A stretch of 64,000 bases of DNA, taken from an uncultured Alphaproteobacteria bacterium (GTDB lineage Bacteria; Pseudomonadota; Alphaproteobacteria; HIMB59; GCA-002718135). The position numbers and the translations under genes were made by a program. This document shows positions 57,362-64,000 of this stretch, piece after piece (position 1 is the first letter of the stretch; each line of letters opens with the position of its first letter). Under the pieces are notes generated by a model. It ran no database searches. It saw nothing but the letters and a program-made list of their open reading frames with translations, and was not told where the DNA came from. Location of the stretch: NCBI GenBank assembly GCA_902614395.1, contig CACMKW010000004.1, positions 1 through 64,000 on the forward strand, in the 5' to 3' direction.

Positions 57362-58591
57362 ATGAATACAATTTTACTTGGAAATTTAATCAAAATAAGA
57401 TGGATAGCAATCTTTGGTCAGGTCTTAGCAATTTTTTTTGTATCATTTGTCATCAAAATTCAAATTCCCTTCTTTGAAACTCTTACAATAATCTTATTAT
57501 CAGTTGCAGTAAATTTTTATTCTTATTATGAAGAAAGAAAAAATAAATCTATTAGTAACACAAAAGCTTTTTCATATTTACTTTTTGATACCTTGCAATT
57601 AGGTTTTTTATTATTTTTGACAGGAGGAATTATTAATCCTTTTTCAATATTAATTTTAGCGCCAGTAATTACATCTGCATCATATTTGCCTGCATTAATG
57701 ACAGTTATTCTCTCAACTATTTCAATAATTATTATAGTAATATTAAATTTTAATTATATTCCTCTCGATCTTGGACCTAAATTTTTTTTGCCAAATCTTT
57801 ATAGTTTTGGTTTAGTTTCCTCATTAATTATTACGGTAATTTTTATTGCTATTTACGCCTATTTATTTGCAAGTTCGTCGAGAAAAATTTCAAACGCGCT
57901 TTCAGTTTCAAAATTACAAATTTTAAATCAAAAGAAAATGACTGAAGTAGGCTCTCTTAGTGCTGCTGCAGCTCATGAATTAGGCACACCACTTAATACA
58001 ATATTTTTAATTTTAAACGATTTATTAAAAGAAAAAAAATTAATTGAGGATAAAAATATAGTTAAAGATATTGTGTTGCTAAAATCACAAGCAGAAAGAT
58101 GTAAAGAAATATTACAAAGTTTTTCAAAAAACCCCCATAAATTAAAAGACAATTTTTTAGAAAAAGTAAAAATATCTGATTTAATTAAAATAAACTTTGA
58201 TAAATTTAATAAAAATAAAAATTTAATTTTAAAAATAAATCCTTCAGAGTCTGAACCTGAGATTCTTTATAGAGACGAAATAATGTATGCTTTGGGTAAC
58301 ATAATCCAAAACGCAATATTCTACTCTATTAATACAATTATAATTGAATTAAACTATGGAAAAACATTAGTTAATATAACTATATCGGATGATGGAAATG
58401 GCTTTTCCAAAGATATAATTGATAAATTAGGAGAGCCATATGTTTCTAAAAACAATCATGGAATGGGATTAGGTATATTTATAGCAAAAAACCTAATTGA
58501 AAATATGGGCGGCAACCTTGATTTTTATAATTCTAAAGATGACAATGCTGTTGTTGAAATTAATTTCGATAACTCTATCTTAAATATATGA
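57362..58591 (+). CDS. regB: Redox sensor histidine kinase RegB/ActS
   Basis: Membrane histidine kinase of 409 aa with six N-terminal helices (about 1-170). The quinone-linked motif GGIINPF (88-94) is present, as are the H-box AAAHELGTPLNT (H205) and the redox-active Cys in SQAERCKEI (C247) known from RegB/PrrB/ActS. The ATP lid reads NNHGMGLGIFIAKN. It senses the redox state of the quinone pool and controls energy metabolism with RegA, which overlaps it by four bases. Confidence 0.9.
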   Translation: MNTILLGNLIKIRWIAIFGQVLAIFFVSFVIKIQIPFFETLTIILLSVAVNFYSYYEERKNKSISNTKAFSYLLFDTLQLGFLLFLTGGIINPFSILILAPVITSASYLPALMTVILSTISIIIIVILNFNYIPLDLGPKFFLPNLYSFGLVSSLIITVIFIAIYAYLFASSSRKISNALSVSKLQILNQKKMTEVGSLSAAAAHELGTPLNTIFLILNDLLKEKKLIEDKNIVKDIVLLKSQAERCKEILQSFSKNPHKLKDNFLEKVKISDLIKINFDKFNKNKNLILKINPSESEPEILYRDEIMYALGNIIQNAIFYSINTIIIELNYGKTLVNITISDDGNGFSKDIIDKLGEPYVSKNNHGMGLGIFIAKNLIENMGGNLDFYNSKDDNAVVEINFDNSILNI

Positions 58592-59115
58592 ATATGAAAT
58601 TACTGATTGTAGATGACGACCTTCCTTTTAGAGAAAGACTTACAAGATCAATGGAAAAAAAAGGTTTTGAAGTAATTTCTTCTCCAGGTTTTAAAGATTC
58701 ATTAACAAAGGTTAATGAGAATAAATTTGATTATGCAGTTGTTGATATGAGATTAGAAGATGGGTCTGGATTAGAATTAGTAAAAGAACTGCAAAAGATC
58801 AGTCCTCAAACCAAATCACTTCTACTAACTGGTTATGGAAATATCGCAACAGCAGTAGCTGCAATTAAATCCGGAGCAATCGACTATCTACCAAAACCAG
58901 CAGAAATTGATCAAATTTATGATGCTCTTACTAATTCAAAAGAAATACTACCTCCTCCACCAGAAAATCCAATGACAGCAGATCGAATTAGATGGGAACA
59001 TATTCAAAGAGTGTTTATACAGTGTAATAGAAATGTATCTGAAACGGCTAGAAGATTAAGAATGCATAGACGCACATTACAGAGAATACTGAATAAACAT
59101 GCCCCAAGAGAATAG
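58588..59115 (+). CDS. regA: Response regulator RegA/ActR
   Basis: Regulator of 175 aa. The receiver domain has LIVDDD, D53 in AVVDMRLEDGSG, and LLTGYGNIATAVAAIKSGA with the conserved Lys in YLPKPA. A poly-Pro linker (PPPPENP) leads to a Fis-type helix-turn-helix with CNRNVSETARRLRMHRRTLQ, nearly invariant in RegA/PrrA/ActR. It overlaps the next glycosyltransferase by 17 bases. Confidence 0.93.
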   Translation: MNMKLLIVDDDLPFRERLTRSMEKKGFEVISSPGFKDSLTKVNENKFDYAVVDMRLEDGSGLELVKELQKISPQTKSLLLTGYGNIATAVAAIKSGAIDYLPKPAEIDQIYDALTNSKEILPPPPENPMTADRIRWEHIQRVFIQCNRNVSETARRLRMHRRTLQRILNKHAPRE

Positions 59116-60130
59116 TAAAACCTTATCAATAGTAATACCTGTTTTTAATGAAGTTAACTTTCTTGAAGAACTCTTTGAAGAAATAAAAAAATTTTTTAAT
59201 AATGAATCTAATGAAATTATCATAGTTGACGATGGTTCAAATGACGGCTCCTCCAACCTATTAGCAGAATTAAAAAAAAAAAATAACTACAAATTTTCTC
59301 TTAAAATTATAAAGCTTGATAACAATTCAGGTAAAGGAAAAGCAATTCAGATAGGTATAAAAAATTCAAATGGTGAATATATTTTGCTACAAGATGCAGA
59401 TTTAGAATTAGACTGCAAGGATGCTAAAGAAATGTTTGAAATGATTTCTACTAAAAAAGATATAAAATGTATTTTTGGTAGTAGATATTTATCAGGTAAA
59501 TTAAAGAAAAATAATTATTTTTTTAATAACCTTATAGGAAAAATAAATTCCCTAATATTTAATGTGTTCTTTTCACAATCACTAAGTGATGTTCATTGTG
59601 GATTAAAAATTTTACACAGAAGTGTAATAGAGCAACTTCAACTTAGTATAAATGATTTTGGTATTGAAATTGATCTAGCTTCACAAATAGTTAGAAATAA
59701 CTTTTATATTTATGAATACGGTGTTTCATATTTTTCTAGATCTAAAGTGCAAGGAAAAAAAATTACATGGATTGATGGTTTAAAATCTTTCTATTATCTT
59801 ATTAAAGTAAGGTTTTTTGATAATTCTGCTTCAACAAATTTATCAATTGCATATTCTTCAGTTTATATGGCATTTGTAGGATCATATTTTGGTATGGGAT
59901 TGGGAAATATTTTATTTATAATTATTTTTTATATTATAGGTTTAATATTAGGAATTCATTTTAAGATTTTATCTTCTTCAATAATATTCTTTTTTATTTT
60001 TGTTGGTTCATTATTTGGTAAAGGGAATGGAACAACATTAGCTGTAATAATTTTCTTTATATTAGGTTTATTAGTTGCTTTAAAATCTAAAAGGTTTTTT
60101 TCAAACTCAAAGCTTAGTAATTATTTTTAA
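59099..60130 (+). CDS. GT2 glycosyltransferase, polyprenyl-phosphate sugar transferase type
   Basis: Protein of 343 aa. The N-terminal GT2 domain has LSIVIPVFNE, IIIVDDGSNDGS, GKGKAIQIGI and QDADLELD, the DxD-type metal site, as in dolichol/undecaprenyl-phosphate mannosyl- or glucosyltransferases. The last about 90 residues hold three or four membrane helices. It probably charges a lipid carrier with sugar for surface polysaccharide. It overlaps regA (17 bases) and converges on the ligase gene (17 bases). Confidence 0.8.
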   Translation: MPQENSKTLSIVIPVFNEVNFLEELFEEIKKFFNNESNEIIIVDDGSNDGSSNLLAELKKKNNYKFSLKIIKLDNNSGKGKAIQIGIKNSNGEYILLQDADLELDCKDAKEMFEMISTKKDIKCIFGSRYLSGKLKKNNYFFNNLIGKINSLIFNVFFSQSLSDVHCGLKILHRSVIEQLQLSINDFGIEIDLASQIVRNNFYIYEYGVSYFSRSKVQGKKITWIDGLKSFYYLIKVRFFDNSASTNLSIAYSSVYMAFVGSYFGMGLGNILFIIIFYIIGLILGIHFKILSSSIIFFFIFVGSLFGKGNGTTLAVIIFFILGLLVALKSKRFFSNSKLSNYF

Positions 60131-61436
60131 ATTTACTAAGACACATACATAATCCAATAATAAAAAATGTAATTATTCCAAACCAATTTTTAATTAAACT
60201 TCCTGTCGACATAATTGGCCAAAACATTATTAAAATGATCACAATAGAAATTATTTTATATTTTTTATCAGCAGTATTATTTATTATAAACTTTACCAGG
60301 AAAAATAAGAATAAAATAAATAAAATGAATACTATTAAGCCGCCCTCTGTTAACCATTGTATATAAATGTTGTGTGGATGAGATGCACACTCATAATTTA
60401 TCATCATATTTTTATATAACTCATTGTAGTTACATAGATATTTAAAATTATTAATACCAATTCCTGTAATTGGGTTATCTATAAACATTTTAAATGACAA
60501 TAAGTAAATTTCACCATATGCAGAAGTACCAAAATTTTTAATTACCTCGAAAAAACTGGGTTGAATATTTATAATTTTTGAACAAATTTTTTCAGTATCA
60601 TTTTCACATTGAAAAAATTTTTCAATTTTCTGACCTTGATGATATTGAGTAGACTCAATTATATTAAAGTCATTATAAAAGGGGTGTAGATAAGTTGCTA
60701 AAAATATAAATAATGCACCAATTAAAATTGATAATATTATGGATTTTCTAAACCCATCTAAAAAAATAAGTAAGAGCAGTAAGCTTAAAGAGAATGTTGC
60801 AAATGCCATTCTTTCACCAGATACATAGCAAACTAAAATTATTATAGATAGATAAAGTGATTGAATAATTATATTATTTTCTAATTTTTTTTTAGAAATA
60901 AGAAATACAAATCCAAATAAACTAAACTTTGATAGGTATGATCCTGGAATTAATTCATCTCCAAATGGGCCACTTAATCTTCCATACCAGTTTGACTTAA
61001 ATCCTAATAAATCTTCTTTAAAACCATCTTTAGAGTTATAATTAATGAATTGATAAAGTGTATCTATACTAACAAAAACAACAATAATAAATAAAACCAA
61101 TAATAATCTCTCAAAAAATTTCTTATCTCTAAAAAATACAAAATAACAAAAAAATGGTATTAATAAAAATCTAATAAAAATTAAAGAATCTTGGAAAGAA
61201 TAAGTTTTATTATATGAAAAGAAGCTTATAAAAATTAAACTTAACCAAAATATAATTGAAATTCTAAATAAATTTAACCTTATAAAGTTTTCATATTCTT
61301 TTTCATAAAAAGTATAAAATATTCCAAATATCACACCTAATGTAATTACAATATCAGGTATCGCTGGACCAGTAATTAAAAACAAAGGTATCAGTAAAAA
61401 AAGGTAACTAAATAAATTTTTAGACTGAAGTGTCAT
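60114..61436 (-). CDS. O-antigen ligase / Wzy-like polysaccharide membrane protein
   Basis: Membrane protein of 440 aa with about 11 helices and one large periplasmic loop (about 260-360). ITGIGINNFKYLC, then CASHPHNIYIQWLTEGG near the end of the loop, is the WaaL/O-antigen polymerase signature with the key His. It either ligates polysaccharide to lipid A core or polymerises repeat units; sequence does not decide. It overlaps the ABC ATPase gene by 17 bases and follows it on the same strand. Confidence 0.8.
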   Translation of the reverse strand: MTLQSKNLFSYLFLLIPLFLITGPAIPDIVITLGVIFGIFYTFYEKEYENFIRLNLFRISIIFWLSLIFISFFSYNKTYSFQDSLIFIRFLLIPFFCYFVFFRDKKFFERLLLVLFIIVVFVSIDTLYQFINYNSKDGFKEDLLGFKSNWYGRLSGPFGDELIPGSYLSKFSLFGFVFLISKKKLENNIIIQSLYLSIIILVCYVSGERMAFATFSLSLLLLLIFLDGFRKSIILSILIGALFIFLATYLHPFYNDFNIIESTQYHQGQKIEKFFQCENDTEKICSKIINIQPSFFEVIKNFGTSAYGEIYLLSFKMFIDNPITGIGINNFKYLCNYNELYKNMMINYECASHPHNIYIQWLTEGGLIVFILFILFLFFLVKFIINNTADKKYKIISIVIILIMFWPIMSTGSLIKNWFGIITFFIIGLCMCLSKFKNNY

Positions 61437-62358
61437 TTTTACTAACTACTTTAATAAAGACGTCTTCTAAATCACCTTCAGATGTATTAATTTCTTTAAA
61501 TTCAATTCCATTACTATTCAAAATATTAATAATTTTTTTTATGTTGGTTTTATTTTTATCATAATTTAGTTTTAATATGTTATTTATAATTATTGGTTTA
61601 AATTCATTTAACTCTTTAGGAATGCTTACACTTTCATCTAAGACAAAAGAAACTGACTTAGTAGATATAATATTTAAAAGATCATTTTTTGACCCTTCTA
61701 TAACTACTTTACCAAAATTAATAATAGTCATACTATCACAAAGATTTTCAGCTTCTTCTAAATAATGAGTAGTTAAGCAAATAGTTTTCCCCTGCTTGCT
61801 TATTCTTCTTATATAATTCCAAACTGAAGTTCTTATATCAATATCAACACCTGCTGTAGGCTCATCCAAAATGATTAATTCAGGATCATGTACTAAGGCC
61901 TTCCCTATAAGTAATCTTCGTCGCATTCCACCAGATAAGGTTCTGGCATAGGCATTTCTTTGGTCACTTAATTTCAAATTTTCAAGAATTTCATCAGTTT
62001 TCCTTTTTCTTTTTGGAACCCCATATAAACCTGCTTGAAGTTCTAGTAATTCAGCTGGAGAAAAAAAAGGATCTATATTGAGCTCTTGAGGAACTATTCC
62101 TATTTTGAATTTACTTAATTTAATATTCTCATCAATATTTAATCCACAAATTTTAACAACACCAGAGTCCTTATTTACTAAACCACCAAGAATATTTATG
62201 AAAGTTGATTTACCAGCTCCATTAGGTCCTAGTAAACCATGAATTGCACCTTTTTCTATGTTAATACTAAAATCAATTAATGCTTTAACTTGTTGAGATT
62301 TTTTATAGAAAACTTTATTTACATTTTTAGCTTCAATTGAATATTTATAATCTGACAT
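61420..62358 (-). CDS. ABC-2 type transporter ATP-binding protein, YadG-like
   Basis: ATPase of 312 aa. It has Walker A LLGPNGAGKSTFINILGG, Q-loop IGIVPQELNIDPF, signature LSGGMRRRLLIGKAL, Walker B IILDEPTAGVDIDIR and switch TTHYLEEAE. Details such as VPQELNIDPFFSPAE closely recall E. coli YadG. A C-terminal domain of about 80 residues follows. The expected ABC-2 permease (YadH-like) is not adjacent. It is divergent from polA across 31 bases. Confidence 0.85.
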   Translation of the reverse strand: MSDYKYSIEAKNVNKVFYKKSQQVKALIDFSINIEKGAIHGLLGPNGAGKSTFINILGGLVNKDSGVVKICGLNIDENIKLSKFKIGIVPQELNIDPFFSPAELLELQAGLYGVPKRKRKTDEILENLKLSDQRNAYARTLSGGMRRRLLIGKALVHDPELIILDEPTAGVDIDIRTSVWNYIRRISKQGKTICLTTHYLEEAENLCDSMTIINFGKVVIEGSKNDLLNIISTKSVSFVLDESVSIPKELNEFKPIIINNILKLNYDKNKTNIKKIINILNSNGIEFKEINTSEGDLEDVFIKVVSKNDTSV

Positions 62359-62389
62359 TTATTTAAAATCTTATATATTTAAATTTACA

Positions 62390-64000
62390 ATGAATAAAAA
62401 GAGTAGATTGATATTAGTTGACGGTTCGGCGTACATTTTTAGAGCCTATTATGGTCTTCCTCCAATGAATCGTGCTGATGGTACACCAATCAATGCAGTT
62501 TTTGGATTTACCAACATGCTTGTAAAACTGATTGAAGATTATAGTGATGATAAAATGATTGTCATTTTTGATGCTGCAAGAGAAAACTTTAGAAATAAAA
62601 TTTATCCAGAATATAAAGCTAATAGAGGAGAGGCTCCTGACGATTTAGTTCCTCAGTTTCCATTAATTAGAGAATGCGTAAAAAGCTTTAATATCCCTCA
62701 ATTAGAAATAGAAGGATTTGAGGCTGATGATTTAATTGCTACTTATGTAAAGTTGGCTGAAAAAGATGAAATTGAGACAATCATAGTTTCCTCAGATAAA
62801 GATTTAATGCAACTTGTTAGCAGTAAAGTAACAATGCTTGATCCAATGAAAAATAAAAAAATTGATATAAAAGATGTAGAGGAAAAATTTGGAGTTAAAC
62901 CTAATAAAGTTATTTTTATACAAGCTTTAACAGGTGATAAAGTAGATAATATTCCAGGCGCTCCTGGAATTGGTCCAAAAACAGCTTCTCAGTTAATAAA
63001 TGAATTTAATGATATTGATGGTTTAATTAAAAATCTTGATAAAATTAAACAAGAAAAAAGAAGAAATATTTTAGCAGAATCAGAAAATGACATTAGATTA
63101 AGTTTAAAACTTGTAACACTTAAAAACGATGTCCAAATACCTGAGAGCATTAATAGAATTAGAACTTATAATGAATTAAAAAATGAAAATAATAATATTT
63201 TTAATTTTCTTAAAGAGCAGGGCTTTAGATCAACATCTGAAAGATTAAAATCTAATTCTTTTATATCTAGTGATAATGATAATATAATTACAAAAAAAGA
63301 AATAAAAACAAAATATCAATTAATTAATTCAAAGAATGATTTTGAAAAAGTTTTAAGTGAAATTAAAAAAAATGGTATTTGCGCTATAGATACTGAAACT
63401 AATTCACTCGATATAGAAAAAGCTAAATTAGTTGGTATATCAATTTGTAGCAGTGAAAATATTTCTTATTATATTCCTATAAACCATACCAGTTTAGATG
63501 GTTCTAAAAAAATTGATAACCAGTTAGAGGAAAAATATGTAATTAATCATATTAACAAAATATGTGAAAATGAATCTATCTTAAAAATTGGGCAAAATAT
63601 CAAATATGATATTAGAATTTTAAATAAGTATGGAGTAATTTTTAATTCAATTGCAGATACAATGTTAATTTCCTATTCAATTGATAATGGAATTTTTAAA
63701 CATAATTTAGATGATCTATCATTTAATCACTTAAATCATACTACAATAAAGTATAAGGAAGTTGTTGGAACAGGGAAAAATGAAATTACTTTCGATAAAG
63801 TAACTATTGATAAAGCAATTAATTATGCTGCAGAAGATTCTCTATTAACATTCAGGCTTTTTCATCATCTTTATCCTCGTTTAATAAAAGAAAAGGCTAA
63901 TTTTGTTTATCAAAATATTGATTTACCTCTTGTAGAGGTATTATCTTCAATAGAGGCAAATGGTATTGAGGTAAATAAAGATTTTTTAACAAATCTTAGT
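62390..64000 (+). CDS. polA: DNA polymerase I (3' end beyond the window)
   Basis: First 537 residues of PolA. The N-terminal 5' nuclease domain includes LILVDGSAYIFRAYYGLPP, FDAARENFRNKIYPEYKANR, EADDLIATY, SSDKDLMQLV, and GVPGIG-like APGIGPKTA. From about residue 305 is the 3'-5' exonuclease domain with its first metal motif CAIDTETNSLD intact, then GQNIKYDIRIL and NYAAEDSLLT. The polymerase domain is only beginning at the edge. Retention of the DTE motif predicts working proofreading. Confidence 0.95.
   Translation, partial: MNKKSRLILVDGSAYIFRAYYGLPPMNRADGTPINAVFGFTNMLVKLIEDYSDDKMIVIFDAARENFRNKIYPEYKANRGEAPDDLVPQFPLIRECVKSFNIPQLEIEGFEADDLIATYVKLAEKDEIETIIVSSDKDLMQLVSSKVTMLDPMKNKKIDIKDVEEKFGVKPNKVIFIQALTGDKVDNIPGAPGIGPKTASQLINEFNDIDGLIKNLDKIKQEKRRNILAESENDIRLSLKLVTLKNDVQIPESINRIRTYNELKNENNNIFNFLKEQGFRSTSERLKSNSFISSDNDNIITKKEIKTKYQLINSKNDFEKVLSEIKKNGICAIDTETNSLDIEKAKLVGISICSSENISYYIPINHTSLDGSKKIDNQLEEKYVINHINKICENESILKIGQNIKYDIRILNKYGVIFNSIADTMLISYSIDNGIFKHNLDDLSFNHLNHTTIKYKEVVGTGKNEITFDKVTIDKAINYAAEDSLLTFRLFHHLYPRLIKEKANFVYQNIDLPLVEVLSSIEANGIEVNKDFLTNLS

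Overview
The window is gene-dense, AT-rich bacterial DNA. Genes overlap by a few bases, intergenic gaps are tens of bases, and most starts lack a clear Shine-Dalgarno sequence. Gene content and order point to a small-genome marine alphaproteobacterium: ubiE / mutM-rpsT-dnaA, phoR-pstSCAB-phoU-phoB, a RegB/RegA pair, fabA-fabB-fabI, and phoH-ybeY-corC-lnt. An HIMB59-like or other SAR11-like streamlined lineage is my best guess, from overall character and not from any database comparison. I see no rRNA, tRNA, CRISPR array, transposase or prophage gene. No stretch longer than 300 bases lacks a gene.

Region 1 (1-24.6 kb) is almost entirely about phosphorus. In order it holds: a Ugp-like ABC importer (binding protein cut by the window edge, two permeases); a phosphonate cluster (PhnW-type aminotransferase, PhnZ-type HD oxygenase, AllA-like cupin, small tyrosine-phosphatase-like protein); a Pit phosphate carrier with its DUF47/PhoU-like partner; a thioredoxin-type arsenate reductase; a lipid-remodelling cassette (acyltransferase, PlcP-type phospholipase C, Agt-type glycosyltransferase); polyphosphate kinase, a SixA-like phosphatase and exopolyphosphatase; an AqpS-like channel; a second PlcP-Agt pair in the opposite orientation; a SET-domain methyltransferase; and phoR-pstSCAB-phoU-phoB. 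Pho-box-like 7-4-7 repeats lie before several of these genes. Together they suggest a cell built to find, save and store phosphate, to swap phospholipids for glycolipids, and to detoxify the arsenate that enters through phosphate importers.

The first lipid cassette is bracketed by two direct repeats of about 200 bp. Each begins with the 3' end of the arsenate reductase gene and ends in a conserved hairpin whose loop carries CCTCCT or CTTCCT. This is the most unusual structure in the window. It could be a duplication scar and could also encode a pair of small RNAs.

Region 2 (24.6-50 kb) is housekeeping. It runs through murJ, trpS, a NifU-like scaffold, a Bax-like glucosaminidase, a polysaccharide deacetylase, tsaB-rimI-miaB-phoH-ybeY-corC-lnt-trmB, nusA-infB-rbfA-truB-rpsO-pnp, a glycerophosphodiesterase, and on the minus strand fabI, fabB, fabA, a ThiF-like protein, coaBC and ubiE.

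Region 3 (50-64 kb) is the dnaA neighbourhood: mutM (with a degenerate zinc finger), rpsT, dnaA, dnaN, recF, gyrB, regB, regA, a GT2 glycosyltransferase, an O-antigen-ligase-like protein, a YadG-like ABC ATPase, and polA running off the right edge.
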